64,000 nucleotides of DNA from Herbaspirillum sp. alder98 (GCF_020179755.1 NZ_JAIUCY010000003.1:62001-126000), one strand, 5' to 3'. Shown: positions 36,990 to 46,763, counted from the stretch's first letter. Made by a program: numbers and translations. The notes: generated by a model from the letters alone, not told the origin.

Positions 36990-37222
36990 GTGACACCCTC
37001 CCATGATGTTGGTTAGAGGATGCATCGCCTTGTGCGATGCAAAACCGCATCATGGTCTGCGCGGAAAACTAAGAATATAGGAATTGTCTGAATGACAATA
37101 TTCCTGCAACACCCGCCATGTCGCGCAAAAATAAGTGCTAAATAATTTGCCTGGATATTTTTTCACATGGCTGCCCGGCGCAATCTCGCACTGCTGCTGC
37201 AATGATGTGCGCCGACGGACGT

Positions 37223-37264
37223 AAAAAAAGAAAAGGCCCACCAGACGGTGGGCCTTTTCTTTTG
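37223..37264 (-). terminator. Rho-independent terminator of the tRNA-Thr transcript
   Basis: AAAAGGCCCACC/GGTGGGCCTTTT with an AGAC loop, and a T-rich run on the minus strand. It begins six bases past the tRNA 3' end. Confidence 0.9.
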
Positions 37265-37269
37265 AAACT

Positions 37270-37345
37270 TGGTGCTGGCTGCAGGACTTGAACCCGCCAC
37301 CCCCTGATTACAAGTCAGGTGCTCTACCAGATGAGCTAAGCCAGC
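37270..37345 (-). tRNA. tRNA-Thr (anticodon UGU)
   Basis: A 76-nt minus-strand cloverleaf with encoded CCA. The acceptor stem GCTGGCT pairs with AGCCAGC, the anticodon arm is CCTGA-CTTGTAA-TCAGG, and the T arm contains GGTTCAAGT. The anticodon TGT reads ACA/ACG threonine codons. A TATACT -10-like element lies at 37361-37366. Confidence 0.95.
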
Positions 37346-37368
37346 AAAATCTAGCCAGCGAGTATAAC

Positions 37369-37848
37369 CTATTTAATCCGGGTTAGTACAGGCCTGCCGC
37401 CTTTTTTTGGTGGTTCGGGATTATCGTCACTACCATCGATCGGAAAACCCTTCTTTTCCGGCTCAGAAACCGGCACCGACGACAAGACCGGCGCCGTATC
37501 TGCCGCCGCATCCTCTGCGGCGACTGCGGTGGCCGGATTGGGCGCTTCGAAGGCCATTCCCTGGCCGTTTTCACGGGCGTAGATGGCAATCACGTTTTCG
37601 ATCGGGATCAGGATGTCGCGCGAGACACCGCCAAAACGGGCACTGAAACTGATGCTGTCGTTTTCCATCTTCAATGCACTGGTCGCCTCAAAACTGATGT
37701 TGAGGACGATCTCGCCATTCTTGACGAACTGCATCGGCACCCGCGTGCGGCCGTCGACCACCACGGCGATGTGGGGCGTGTAACCGTTGTCGGTGCACCA
37801 TTCGTAGATGGCGCGCAGCAGATAGGGCTTGGTCGAGACTTCTTGCAT
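37369..37848 (-). CDS. sspB: ClpXP protease specificity-enhancing factor
   Basis: The adaptor that delivers ssrA-tagged peptides to ClpXP. The 159-residue protein has the SspB fold at about 1-105 (STKPYLLRAIYEWCTDNGYTPH, then SARFGGVSRDILIPIENVIAIYARENG), a flexible acidic linker, and a C-terminal ClpX-binding tip (GRPVLTRIK). The ATG at 37848 gives the family start. It lies downstream of sspA in the same direction, 126 bp away. Confidence 0.96.
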   Translation of the reverse strand: MQEVSTKPYLLRAIYEWCTDNGYTPHIAVVVDGRTRVPMQFVKNGEIVLNISFEATSALKMENDSISFSARFGGVSRDILIPIENVIAIYARENGQGMAFEAPNPATAVAAEDAAADTAPVLSSVPVSEPEKKGFPIDGSDDNPEPPKKGGRPVLTRIK

Positions 37849-37974
37849 GACTTGAAATGATCTGCAATGACAGGATCGGGCGGCGAGCGACCAATCCGTC
37901 ATCTACCGGCATGGCCGGGGTTGCGGCGACAAGCCGAGGCGCGCACCGGGTGCGACCGCCTGCGGCAATGCGGC

Positions 37975-38586
37975 TTAACGGCGCATGACCTTTTCGGACG
38001 GGGTCAGCGCTTCGATGTAGGCCGGACGCGAGAAAATGCGCTCGGCATACTTCATCAGCGGGGCGGCAGTCTTCGACAGCTCAATGCCATAGTGATCCAG
38101 GCGCCACAGCAGCGGCGCCAGGGCCACGTCGAGCATCGAGAACTCGTCGCCCAGCATGTACTTGTTCTTCAGGAACAGCGGCGCCAATTGGGTCAGGCGG
38201 TCGCGAATCTCGTTGCGGGCCTTTTCCTGGCTCTTTTCGGCAGCCTTCGACTTTTCGTTTTCCAGCGTGTGCACGTGGACGAACAGTTCCTTCTCGAAGT
38301 TGAACAGCATCAGACGGGCGCGCGCACGCATCAGCGGGTCGGCCGGCATCAGTTGCGGGTGAGGAAAACGCTCGTCGATGTATTCGTTGATGATGTTCGA
38401 TTCGTACAGCACCAGATCGCGCTCGACCAGGATAGGCACCTGGCCATAAGGGTTCATGACCGAAATATCTTCCGGCTTGTTGAACAGGTCGACGTCGCGA
38501 ATCTCGAAATCCATGCCCTTTTCGAACAGGACGAGGCGGCAACGTTGCGAAAATGGGCAGGTCGTGCCCGAGTAGAGAACCATCAT
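37975..38586 (-). CDS. sspA: stringent starvation protein A
   Basis: A GST-fold RNA-polymerase-associated protein of about 203 residues, starting MMVLYSGTTCPFSQRCRLVLFEKGMDFEI. The thioredoxin-like half ends near NEYIDERFPHPQL and the helical half follows. It is not expected to be an active glutathione transferase. The start is ambiguous between two adjacent ATGs (38586 and 38583). It follows petC on the same strand, the betaproteobacterial petABC-sspAB order. Confidence 0.95.
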   Translation of the reverse strand: MMVLYSGTTCPFSQRCRLVLFEKGMDFEIRDVDLFNKPEDISVMNPYGQVPILVERDLVLYESNIINEYIDERFPHPQLMPADPLMRARARLMLFNFEKELFVHVHTLENEKSKAAEKSQEKARNEIRDRLTQLAPLFLKNKYMLGDEFSMLDVALAPLLWRLDHYGIELSKTAAPLMKYAERIFSRPAYIEALTPSEKVMRR

Positions 38587-38684
38587 TTTATAGAGCCCTA
38601 AAAACAAAAGGGGGGCGAGACGTGTTTACGCTCACCCCGGTACGCGATTCCGCAAAAACTGCGGGAATACGTGATTTTACTTTT

Positions 38685-39449
38685 TTACTTGACGTTCTTC
38701 CAATAGGAAGCGTTCAAACGCCAGGTCAGCACCAGAAACACCCCCAGGAACAACAAGACCCAGACACCCAGCCGCTTGCGCGTGTTCTGCGCCGGTTCGG
38801 CCATCCATTCCAGGTAGCCGACCAGGTCGGCGACGGCGTTATCATAGTCGATCGCGCTCAACTTACCGGGCTTGATCTGCTCGTAACCCGCAAATTTGTG
38901 GACGGTTTTCGCAGGATCGTGGGGGTCTTTCTCATCTACGTACTTCACCCCGCGAATTCCTTGCAATTCCCACAACACATGCGGCATGCCGACGTTGGGG
39001 AACAACATGTTGTTCCAGCCGGTGGGCCGACTATCATCCCTATAATAACTGCGCAGGTAGGTATAAATCCAGTCCGGCCCCGATCCCAGCTCGGAAGCCT
39101 TGGCGCGGGCGATGACCGATAAATCGGGTGGCGTCGCCCCAAACCAGGCCTTGGCGTCTTGCGGCAGCATCGAGATTTTCATCAAATCCCCGACTTTTTC
39201 CCCTGTAAACAAGAGGTTAGCCTTGATCTGGTCTTCTGACAGGCCAATATCGCGCAGGCGATTGTAGCGCATCGAGGAAGCCGAATGGCAATTCAGACAG
39301 TAGTTGACGAACAATCGCGCCCCGTTTTGCAACGCAGAAACATCCTTGGTACGGTCCGGCGCATGGTCCAGCGCGATGCCGCCTTCGCTGGCGCATGCCA
39401 GGGCCGGCACCAACGCCAGCGTGGCGAGCAGTCTCTTCAGCAATTTCAT
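38685..39449 (-). CDS. petC: ubiquinol-cytochrome c reductase, cytochrome c1
   Basis: The haem c subunit of the bc1 complex, passing electrons from the Rieske centre to soluble cytochrome c. The 254-residue precursor has a signal peptide (LLATLALVPALACA), the haem site YCLNCHSASS with RYNRL downstream, the axial Met near MPHVLW, and a C-terminal membrane anchor (LGVWVLLFLGVFLVLTW). It is the third gene of petABC. Confidence 0.97.
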   Translation of the reverse strand: MKLLKRLLATLALVPALACASEGGIALDHAPDRTKDVSALQNGARLFVNYCLNCHSASSMRYNRLRDIGLSEDQIKANLLFTGEKVGDLMKISMLPQDAKAWFGATPPDLSVIARAKASELGSGPDWIYTYLRSYYRDDSRPTGWNNMLFPNVGMPHVLWELQGIRGVKYVDEKDPHDPAKTVHKFAGYEQIKPGKLSAIDYDNAVADLVGYLEWMAEPAQNTRKRLGVWVLLFLGVFLVLTWRLNASYWKNVK

Positions 39450-39473
39450 GTTGTTATCCTTTTGGCGGCTGGC

Positions 39474-40880
39474 TCAGTGCGGATGGTAGGTAACACGATC
39501 GGGTACCGGCTTGAAGGTGCCGGCCGCGCTCCACCATGGCATCAACAGGAAGAAGCCGAGATAGATGAACGAACATACCTGGGCGATGGCGGTGCCGATG
39601 GCCGTCGGCGGCTGCACCCCGAGATAGCCCAGCGCCACGAAGGCAATCGCGAACACGATGTAGATATATTTATGCCAGTCCGGACGATAGCGGATCGACT
39701 TGACTGGCGAATGATCCAGCCACGGCAAACCGCCCAGGATCACCACCGACACGCCCATCAGCACCACGCCCCAGAACTTGGCGTCGAATACCAGCATGCC
39801 CACGATGACCAAAAGGCCGATCACGATCGAAGCCAGCTTGAGCTTGCGCGACAGGTTCGACTTGAACGACAGCAGCGCCACGTAGCACGCCACGGCGCCG
39901 ATCAGCCATCCCATGAAGTCGGCAGTGGTCGCACGCAGGATCGAGTAGAACGGCGTGAAATACCACACCGGGGCGATATGCGGCGGCGTCTTGAGCGAGT
40001 CGGCCGGGATGAAGTTGTTGTACTCGAGGAAGTAGCCGCCCATCTCGGGCGCAAAGAACACCACCGCCGAAAACACGATCAGGAAGATCGCCACGGCGAA
40101 GATATCGTGCACCGAGTAGTACGGGTGGAACGGCACGCCATCCAGCGGCACGCCGTTGGCGTCCAGGTTCTCCTTGATCTCGATGCCGTCGGGGTTGTTC
40201 GAACCGACTTCGTGCAACGCGATGATGTGCGCCGCCACCAGCCCGATCAGCACCAGCGGGATGGCGATCACGTGGAACGAGAAGAAACGGTTCAGCGTGG
40301 CATCCGACACCACGTAGTCACCCCGCAGCCACAGCGACAGGTCAGGGCCGATGAAGGGAATCGCACCGAACAGGTTGACGATCACCTGGGCGCCCCAGTA
40401 CGACATCTGGCCCCATGGCAGCAGGTAACCGAAGAAGGCCTCGCCCATCAGGCACAGGAAGATGCCCACGCCGAACAGCCACACCAGTTCGCGCGGCTTG
40501 CGGTATGAGCCATAGAGCAGGCCCCGCACCATGTGCAGGTAGACCACGATGAAGAAGGCCGAGGCGCCGGTGGAGTGCATGTAGCGCACCAGCCAACCCC
40601 AGGGGACGTCGCGCATGATGTACTCGACCGAGGCAAAGGCCAGGTTGGCATCGGGCTTGTAGTGCATCACCAGGAAAATGCCGGTGACGATCTGGATCAC
40701 CAGCACCAGCAGCGCCAACGAACCGAAGGCGTACCAGAAGTTGAAGTTCTTGGGTGCGTAGTACTCGGAGAGGTGGGCTTTCCAGGTGGATGTCAGCGGG
40801 AAACGTGCGTCGATCCAGTTGAGTGCCTTGGCCGAAGCCGGCGCGTCGTCAGGCAGTTTCTTCTCGTGGAATGCTCCCAT
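39474..40880 (-). CDS. petB: ubiquinol-cytochrome c reductase, cytochrome b
   Basis: The dihaem membrane subunit of the bc1 complex, with the quinol oxidation and quinone reduction sites. The 468-residue protein has eight core helices plus extra C-terminal helices usual in Burkholderiales. The haem-ligand His residues lie in helices with RYMHSTGASAFF and FSFHVIAIPLV; the Qo-site motif appears as APVWYF (usual PEWYF), a small variation worth noting. The start at 40880 lies two bases past the petA stop. Confidence 0.97.
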   Translation of the reverse strand: MGAFHEKKLPDDAPASAKALNWIDARFPLTSTWKAHLSEYYAPKNFNFWYAFGSLALLVLVIQIVTGIFLVMHYKPDANLAFASVEYIMRDVPWGWLVRYMHSTGASAFFIVVYLHMVRGLLYGSYRKPRELVWLFGVGIFLCLMGEAFFGYLLPWGQMSYWGAQVIVNLFGAIPFIGPDLSLWLRGDYVVSDATLNRFFSFHVIAIPLVLIGLVAAHIIALHEVGSNNPDGIEIKENLDANGVPLDGVPFHPYYSVHDIFAVAIFLIVFSAVVFFAPEMGGYFLEYNNFIPADSLKTPPHIAPVWYFTPFYSILRATTADFMGWLIGAVACYVALLSFKSNLSRKLKLASIVIGLLVIVGMLVFDAKFWGVVLMGVSVVILGGLPWLDHSPVKSIRYRPDWHKYIYIVFAIAFVALGYLGVQPPTAIGTAIAQVCSFIYLGFFLLMPWWSAAGTFKPVPDRVTYHPH

Positions 40881-40882
40881 GA

Positions 40883-41491
40883 TCAAGCCTCCCCTTTTTC
40901 GTCTTTGCCGATCACCAGCTTGTTTTCGCCTTCGAACATGTAGCGCGGCACCTGGAGGTTGTCTGGGGACGGCTTGTTCTTGTAGACGCGCCCGGAAAGA
41001 TCGAAGGTCGATCCGTGGCAGGGGCACAGGAAGCCGCCGTGCCAGTCATCCGGCAACGAAGGCTGCGCCCCGGTCTGGAAGCGCGCACTGGGCGAGCAAC
41101 CGAGGTGCGGGCAGATGCCGACCACCACCAGGATGTCCTTGCGGATGGCGCGCCATTCATTGAGCGCGTAGTCGGGTGTCTCGGAAAAATCGGTGCGCTT
41201 GGACGCGGGATCGGCCACCTGGGCATCGGCCGCCTTGAGCGAGGCCAGCATCTCGGGCGTGCGCTTGAGAATCCATACCGGCTTGCCGCGCCACTCGACG
41301 GTGCGCATCTCACCGGGAACCAGGCTGGATATATCGACCTCGACCGGTGCGCCGGCAGCCTTGGCGCGCTCCGACGGTTGCAGGGTGGACACGAACGCTC
41401 CGGCGGTGGCCAAGCCCGCTACACCTCCGGCCGCGCAAGTCGCAACTAGCAAACCCCGTCGACTTGCATCGACCTGATTGTCGTCAGTCAT
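40883..41491 (-). CDS. petA: ubiquinol-cytochrome c reductase, Rieske iron-sulfur subunit
   Basis: The [2Fe-2S] subunit of the bc1 complex. The 202-residue protein has a Tat-type anchor (SRRGLLVATCAAGG) at the N-terminus and the cluster motifs C127-P-H129-LGC132 and C156-PC158-H159-GS. It is the first gene of petABC. I use the ATG at 41491, although one six codons upstream (41509) is also possible. Confidence 0.97.
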   Translation of the reverse strand: MTDDNQVDASRRGLLVATCAAGGVAGLATAGAFVSTLQPSERAKAAGAPVEVDISSLVPGEMRTVEWRGKPVWILKRTPEMLASLKAADAQVADPASKRTDFSETPDYALNEWRAIRKDILVVVGICPHLGCSPSARFQTGAQPSLPDDWHGGFLCPCHGSTFDLSGRVYKNKPSPDNLQVPRYMFEGENKLVIGKDEKGEA

Positions 41492-41557
41492 AAAGACCCC
41501 TATCTCCAAAATGTAAGTTAGCGTGGACCTTCTAAGTGACCCTCATGCAACTTTTCG

Positions 41558-41586
41558 ATTATATATAAGCTGAATAGGGTTTTGAA
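41558..41586 (-). promoter_or_regulatory. sigma-70-like promoter of petABC
   Basis: On the minus strand TTCAAA (-35, 41586-41581) and TATAAT (-10, 41563-41558) are separated by 17 bp, with transcription expected to start near 41551, about 60 bp before petA. Confidence 0.55.
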
Positions 41587-41787
41587 GCTAACGGCGGCAA
41601 TGGTAGCGGCATTGGCACAAGCGGGTTTTGACGCAGCGCAACCCGCAGTCAGTCTGTTCCGGTCTCCCCTTTTTGCGCAGTGCGGCGTCGGACGATGTCC
41701 AATTTACTTTTTTCGCCGAGCGCGATATAACGCGCTTAGCAATAATATTTCATGAATTACTGGCAATCTTTAACAGGAGAAACAAGG

Positions 41788-42225
41788 ATGAGCATGCTCA
41801 AGGACTTCCGTGCATTCGCGATCAAGGGCAACGTCGTCGACCTGGCCGTCGGTGTCATCATCGGCGGCGCTTTCGGCAAGATCGTCAGTTCACTGGTGGA
41901 AGATATCATCATGCCGGTGGTCGGCAAGATCTTTGGTGGTCTCGATTTCGCCGCTTATTATCTTCCGTTGAACGGCCAGGCCTACGGACTGCCGCTGGCC
42001 GAAGCAAAAAAAGCCGGCGCCGTATTTGCCTACGGCAACTTCCTCACCATCCTGCTCAACTTCCTGATCCTGGCATTCATCATCTTCCAGATGGTGCGCG
42101 CGATCAACAAGGCGCGTGAGCTGACCGCCCGCAATGAACAGGCCGCAGAAGCCGCCAAGCCGGTGGTCCCGCCCGAAGATGTGCTGCTGCTGCGTGAGAT
42201 TCGCGACGCGCTGAAGAAGCAGTAA
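41788..42225 (+). CDS. mscL: large-conductance mechanosensitive channel
   Basis: A pressure-relief channel opened by membrane tension. The 145-residue protein has the N-terminal amphipathic helix ([20 protein letters not shown]), the pore-lining first helix [20 protein letters not shown], a second helix ([20 protein letters not shown]) and a C-terminal bundle ending [19 protein letters not shown] precedes the ATG at 41788. It is divergent from petABC. Confidence 0.97.
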   Translation: MSMLKDFRAFAIKGNVVDLAVGVIIGGAFGKIVSSLVEDIIMPVVGKIFGGLDFAAYYLPLNGQAYGLPLAEAKKAGAVFAYGNFLTILLNFLILAFIIFQMVRAINKARELTARNEQAAEAAKPVVPPEDVLLLREIRDALKKQ

Positions 42226-42245
42226 GCCAGGCAAGCCCGGCGCCA

Positions 42246-43010
42246 TCACACCGGGTTATCGATGTCGATAAACCGGTGCTCGATACCGAAGTGCTGCGCA
42301 GCATAGGCACCCAGTGCCTGCACGCCATAGCGCTCGGTGGCGTGATGACCGGCGGCGATGTAGACGGTGCCGGTCTCGCGCGCCAGGTGCACCGTCGGCT
42401 CGGATATCTCGCCGCTGATGTAGGCGCTGGCGCCGGCCCCGATGGCGTCGTCCAGCATGCCTTGCGCCGCGCCGGTGCACCATGCGATCTGGCCCAATGG
42501 CTGTTGCGGGTCGCCGATCAGCAACGGCGCGCGGCCCAGTCGTTTTTCGATCAGTGCGGCCAGGTCACCCGCCGTCTTGATCGACGCCATGCCGGAGCGC
42601 CCCAGCCAGCCAAGATCGTTGTCGCCGAAGCGCCCCTCGGGGGCGAGATCAAGCTGGCGCGCCAGTTGCGCGTTATTGCCCAGTTGCGGGTGCGCGTCCA
42701 GCGGCAGGTGATAGGCGAACAGGTTGATGTCATTGGCCAGCAGCAGTTTGAGGCGGCGCTGGCGGATACCGATCACGCGCGGATCTTCGCCGCGCCAGAA
42801 ATAACCGTGGTGGACCAGGACCGCATCGGCCTTCAGGTCCAGCGCCGCCTCCAGCAGTGCCAGGCTGGCGGTGACGCCGCTGACCACCGAAGCGATGGTG
42901 GTGCGCCCTTCCACCTGCAGCCCGTTTGGGCAATAATCCTTGAATTGCGCGGCATTCAGGGTCTGCCCCAGAAATGTGGCGAGCTCGTCTCTGTTAATCT
43001 GCCGTGTCAT
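42246..43010 (-). CDS. Nif3-like dinuclear metal centre protein
   Basis: A NIF3/YbgI family protein of 254 residues, forming hexameric toroids with a two-metal site. Metal ligands are visible in VLVHHGYFW and at the C-terminus in [11 protein letters not shown]. One literature suggestion for the family is GTP cyclohydrolase-like activity, but the role is unsettled. Its start lies 24 bp from the divergent protease start. Confidence 0.9.
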   Translation of the reverse strand: MTRQINRDELATFLGQTLNAAQFKDYCPNGLQVEGRTTIASVVSGVTASLALLEAALDLKADAVLVHHGYFWRGEDPRVIGIRQRRLKLLLANDINLFAYHLPLDAHPQLGNNAQLARQLDLAPEGRFGDNDLGWLGRSGMASIKTAGDLAALIEKRLGRAPLLIGDPQQPLGQIAWCTGAAQGMLDDAIGAGASAYISGEISEPTVHLARETGTVYIAAGHHATERYGVQALGAYAAQHFGIEHRFIDIDNPV

Positions 43011-43034
43011 TCTTCTTCCTCTTTAAATTTCAAT

Positions 43035-44216
43035 ATGCGACGTTTATGGCTGTTGTTTGCCCAAACCGTAACAGTAGGTTTGGCTTTGTGGTTCATTGTA
43101 GCGACCCTCAAGCCGGACTGGGCATCGGGCAGCTTCAGCTCGCGCGCCCGCCCTGCCGCTTCCACCGTACCGATGCAGGAAGCCACGCCGGATGCACCGG
43201 CGCTGACCTCGTATCGCCACGCGGCGCGCCAGGCCATGCCGTCGGTGGTCAACATCTTTACCACCACCGAGGCACGGCCGCAAAAAAGCCCATTCCAGAA
43301 CGATCCGTTCTTCCGCAAGTTCTTCGGCGACCAGTTCGACGACCAGCAGCAGGAAGACAAGCAGTCCAGCCTGGGCTCGGGCGTGATCGTCAGCCCGCAA
43401 GGCTACATCCTGACCAATAACCATGTGGTGGAATCGGCCGACCAGATCGAAGTGGCGCTGGCAGACGGTCGCAAAGCCACCGCCAAGGTAGTCGGTATCG
43501 ACCCCGAAACCGACCTGGCGGTGATCAAGATCGACCTGCCCAACCTGCCGGCGATCACGCTGGGGCATCCCGAGACCAGTTCGGTGGGCGACGTGGTGCT
43601 GGCCATCGGCAATCCGTTTGGCGTCGGCCAGACGGTGACCATGGGCATCGTCTCGGCGCTGGGCCGCAACCATCTGGGCATCAATACCTTCGAGAACTTC
43701 ATCCAGACCGATGCGGCCATCAATCCGGGTAACTCGGGCGGCGCGCTGGTCGATACCAACGGTAACCTGCTGGGCATCAATACGGCGATCTATTCGCGCA
43801 CCGGCGGCAACCTCGGCATCGGCTTTGCGATTCCCATGTCGACCGCCAAGACGGTAATGGAATCGATCATCAGCCACGGCCAGGTGGTGCGCGGCTGGAT
43901 CGGCGTCGAGCCGCAGGACATCACGCCGGAACTGGCCGAGAGCTTCGGCCTGGGCAAGAAGACCGGCGCCATCATCGCCGGCGTGCTCAAGGGCGGGCCG
44001 GCCGATCGCGCGGGCATGAAGCCGGGCGACATCCTGGTCAGCATCGAAGGCAAGCCGGTGGTCGACACCACCGAGATGCTCAACGTAATCGCCCAGCTCA
44101 CCCCGGGCCAGGCGATCAACATGACCGTGCTGCGCCGGGCGCAGGAAACCAAGCTGTCTATCACGGTCGGCAAGCGTCCGCCGCCGGTACGCACCGACGA
44201 CGAAGAAGAAGAGTAA
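43035..44216 (+). CDS. periplasmic HtrA-family serine protease, DegS-like
   Basis: A 393-residue S1C protease with one N-terminal membrane anchor (about 4-24, LLFAQTVTVGLALWFIVATL), the trypsin-like domain with catalytic H130 (TNNHVV), D160 (PETDLAVIKI) and S234 (GNSGGALVD), and a single PDZ domain at about 285-380. One PDZ and an anchor fit DegS, which starts envelope-stress signalling by cleaving anti-sigma factor, more than DegP. It is followed by the DUF2461 gene. Confidence 0.93.
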   Translation: MRRLWLLFAQTVTVGLALWFIVATLKPDWASGSFSSRARPAASTVPMQEATPDAPALTSYRHAARQAMPSVVNIFTTTEARPQKSPFQNDPFFRKFFGDQFDDQQQEDKQSSLGSGVIVSPQGYILTNNHVVESADQIEVALADGRKATAKVVGIDPETDLAVIKIDLPNLPAITLGHPETSSVGDVVLAIGNPFGVGQTVTMGIVSALGRNHLGINTFENFIQTDAAINPGNSGGALVDTNGNLLGINTAIYSRTGGNLGIGFAIPMSTAKTVMESIISHGQVVRGWIGVEPQDITPELAESFGLGKKTGAIIAGVLKGGPADRAGMKPGDILVSIEGKPVVDTTEMLNVIAQLTPGQAINMTVLRRAQETKLSITVGKRPPPVRTDDEEEE

Positions 44217-44277
44217 GCACAATCAATGGCCGCCGCCGGATCACCGGCGCGGCCGGCCCCAACGGAGACCTCTTTCC

Positions 44278-44976
44278 ATGCATGTGCGTGACCTGACCCG
44301 CTTCCTGGCGGAACTGAGCGAAAACAACAACCGCGCCTGGTTCGTGATGAACAAGCCGCGCTATGACATCCTGCGCGCCGAGTTCCTGGCGCTGACCACG
44401 CAACTGATCGCCGACATCGCCAGGTTCGATCCGGCGGTGGCCGGATGCAATCCGAAGAAGGCGCTGTTCCGGATCAACCGTGACATGCGCTTTTCGCACG
44501 ACAAGAGCCCCTACAAGACGCATTTCTCGGCCGCCATCACGGCCAGCGGCCTGAAGAAGCCCAGCCAGGGCGGCGGCCCGGCCTATTATTTCCACATCGA
44601 TGCGGCCGGCACGCTGCTCATCGCCGGCGGCGAGTACCTGCCGCCGCCGGCCCGGCTGCGCGCCATCCGCACCCGCGTTATCGAAGACGCGGCGGGCTTC
44701 ACCAAAATGCGCAAGAACAAGAAGCTGGTGGCGACCTTTGGCGATCTGCAGCAAGAAGGCATGCTGTCGCGCCCGCCCAAGGGCTTCGATGCCGACAGCC
44801 CCAACCTCGAATACGTTAAGCGCAAGAGCTTCATCGTCTGGACCGAGACCGATGTCAGCAAGAAGATTCCCAAGGACCTGGCAGGCGATGTGCTGAGCGG
44901 CTTCAAGGACGCCTATCCGCTGGTGGACTGGTTGCGCGGCATTGCGCTGTACACCCCCGAGGACGGCGCAACTTAA
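44278..44976 (+). CDS. DUF2461 (TIGR02453) family protein
   Basis: A 232-residue conserved protein of unknown function. Landmarks are the N-terminal RFLAELSENNNRAWF, FRINRDMRFSHDKSPYKTHF and a GGPAYYFHI strand, as in TIGR02453 proteins. No catalytic function is established for the family. It is probably co-transcribed with the protease gene, 61 bp upstream, and ends at the bidirectional terminator. Confidence 0.85.
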   Translation: MHVRDLTRFLAELSENNNRAWFVMNKPRYDILRAEFLALTTQLIADIARFDPAVAGCNPKKALFRINRDMRFSHDKSPYKTHFSAAITASGLKKPSQGGGPAYYFHIDAAGTLLIAGGEYLPPPARLRAIRTRVIEDAAGFTKMRKNKKLVATFGDLQQEGMLSRPPKGFDADSPNLEYVKRKSFIVWTETDVSKKIPKDLAGDVLSGFKDAYPLVDWLRGIALYTPEDGAT

Positions 44977-45000
44977 CGCGCAGCGATCGACGATCCAATG

Positions 45001-45040
45001 AAAAACGCCGTTCGGGGCAAGCCTCCGAACGGCGTTTTTT
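45001..45040. terminator. bidirectional terminator between the DUF2461 gene and tatC
   Basis: AAAAACGCCGTTCGG pairs with CCGAACGGCGTTTTTT around a short loop, giving T-runs on both strands. It ends the htrA-DUF2461 transcript and the long minus-strand his-tat unit. Confidence 0.9.
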
Positions 45041-45062
45041 CATGCTGCGACCAGTTAGCCGC

Positions 45063-45845
45063 TCAATCGGCAGTCGACGACTTGGGCTCATCGGCACTGT
45101 CCGGCGCGCGGGTGACGCGCTCGAAGATCGGGGCGATCAACAGGCCGACCTCGTACAGCAACACCAGCGGCACGGCCAGCAGCAACTGGCTCATGATGTC
45201 CGGTGGCGTGACCACGGCGGCGATGACGAAGGCGCCGACGATCACGTAAGGACGGATCTGCTTGAGCTTGGCCAGCGGCACCAGGCCCATGCGCACCAGC
45301 ACCACCACGATCACGGGTACCTCGAAGGTCACGCCGAAGGCCACGAACATGGTCAGCACGAAATCGACGTAGGCATCGATATCCGGCGCCACCGATACCG
45401 ACTTCGGCGCAAAGTTGTTGATGAACGGAAACACCACACCGAACACGAAGAAGTAACAGAACGCGACGCCCACGACGAACAGCAGCGAAGACGAAATGAC
45501 CAGCGGCGCGATGAGCCGCTTCTCATGCGCATACAGGCCAGGCGCGACGAAGGCCCACACCTGATACAGCACCCATGGCAACGAGACCAGCACGGCCGCC
45601 ATCATGGTGACCTTGATCGGGATCAGGAACGGCGTGATGACGCCGGTGGCGATCATCTTGCTGCCGGTGGGCAGGGCCGCCAGCATAGGCGCGGCCAGCA
45701 CATCGAAGATATGGGCCGCGAACGGCATCATGCACAGGAACACCACCAGCACCACCGCCGACGCCTTGACCAGGCGACTGCGCAATTCGATCAGGTGCGA
45801 GATGAAGGTGTCATCGCCGGCGGCCGGGTTGTTTTCTTCAGCCAT
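45063..45845 (-). CDS. tatC: Sec-independent protein translocase TatC
   Basis: The six-helix receptor of the twin-arginine translocase. The 260-residue protein starts with the cytoplasmic HLIELRSRLVKA, contains the conserved FVAPGLYAHEKR loop and six hydrophobic helices, and ends with a short polar tail. It is last in tatABC. Tat substrates inferred in this window are the ABC binding protein and the Rieske subunit. Confidence 0.97.
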   Translation of the reverse strand: MAEENNPAAGDDTFISHLIELRSRLVKASAVVLVVFLCMMPFAAHIFDVLAAPMLAALPTGSKMIATGVITPFLIPIKVTMMAAVLVSLPWVLYQVWAFVAPGLYAHEKRLIAPLVISSSLLFVVGVAFCYFFVFGVVFPFINNFAPKSVSVAPDIDAYVDFVLTMFVAFGVTFEVPVIVVVLVRMGLVPLAKLKQIRPYVIVGAFVIAAVVTPPDIMSQLLLAVPLVLLYEVGLLIAPIFERVTRAPDSADEPKSSTAD

Positions 45846-45893
45846 GGATTTGCAGCAGGATCAAAAAGGGACGCGACACATCGCACCCCGGGA

Positions 45894-46418
45894 TTAAAAG
45901 AAGCCGGCCGATTTGCCAGCGCTGATCGGACGATACCTGGCCACGCGGGCCGAGGCCGAAATCACGCGCGTCTTGCGGCCGTTGTGCTGTTTGTACCAGG
46001 TCGGAACGGCCGTGGTGCGCGCCAGCTTCTTGCGCCGGAATGCCTTTGCCTTGATCGCCAGCAGGTCGGCGTTGGGTGTACGCTTCCAGCTGTCGCCGGC
46101 AGCACTGGCGCTGTCGTAGGTCGAGGCGTCGTCGCCGCCGTTCCAGGCGTCATTCAACTGCGACTCGGTGTCGGACATGCTCTTGTTGAACCCGCTGGAC
46201 ACCTCGCTTGCGGCCTGCTCGACGTCGGTGCGCATCTTGCGCAGCTCTTCCAGCTCGATTTCGCGGCTGACCTCGCTCTTGACGTCGTTGATGTAACGCT
46301 GCGCCCGGCCGAACAGGGTGCCGGCCATGCGCGCCACCTTCGGCAGGCGCTCGGGACCGATCACCACCAGCGCGACCACGCCGATCAGGGCCAGCTTGGT
46401 AAGGCCGATATCAATCAT
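45894..46418 (-). CDS. tatB: Sec-independent protein translocase TatB
   Basis: A 174-residue TatB with an N-terminal helix (MIDIGLTKLALIGVVALVVIGPERLP), the TatB-typical Glu near residue 8-24, an amphipathic helix and a long charged tail rich in arginine. The stop lies 48 bp before tatC. Confidence 0.94.
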   Translation of the reverse strand: MIDIGLTKLALIGVVALVVIGPERLPKVARMAGTLFGRAQRYINDVKSEVSREIELEELRKMRTDVEQAASEVSSGFNKSMSDTESQLNDAWNGGDDASTYDSASAAGDSWKRTPNADLLAIKAKAFRRKKLARTTAVPTWYKQHNGRKTRVISASARVARYRPISAGKSAGFF

Positions 46419-46559
46419 GAGTCTTTCTGGACATTTGAATGCAGATTAAGGACGGGCCTGGCCCGATGACAGGACGGGCCGGCACCCGCCAGAAGATGGA
46501 AGCCCACCGGACCCTCGGCGGCGCCACGAGCACCGCCGGTCAGGCTGCAACACGCGGGA

Positions 46560-46763
46560 TCAGGTACCGGTCTTGTCCTTCTCTTTGGCCTGGACATCGA
46601 TGGCCGCATCCTTCTTTTCTTCGTCGCCATTCTTGACGCCGTCCTTGAAACCCTTGACGGCCTTGCCCAGGTCGGAACCCATGTTGCCGAGTTTCTTGGT
46701 ACCAAACACCAGCATCACGATCACCAAGACAATCAGCCAATGCCAAACACTGAACGAACCCAT
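46560..46763 (-). CDS. tatA: Sec-independent protein translocase TatA
   Basis: A 67-residue pore-forming subunit: a short membrane helix ([17 protein letters not shown]), the [14 protein letters not shown] hinge and amphipathic helix, and a charged tail. It is first of tatABC; a 141-bp gap before tatB is larger than usual and holds no gene. Confidence 0.96.
   Translation of the reverse strand: MGSFSVWHWLIVLVIVMLVFGTKKLGNMGSDLGKAVKGFKDGVKNGDEEKKDAAIDVQAKEKDKTGT

Noticed and set aside
37270-37345. tRNA-Thr as an integration (att) site
   Set aside because: No integrase gene and no second copy of the tRNA 3' end is visible nearby.
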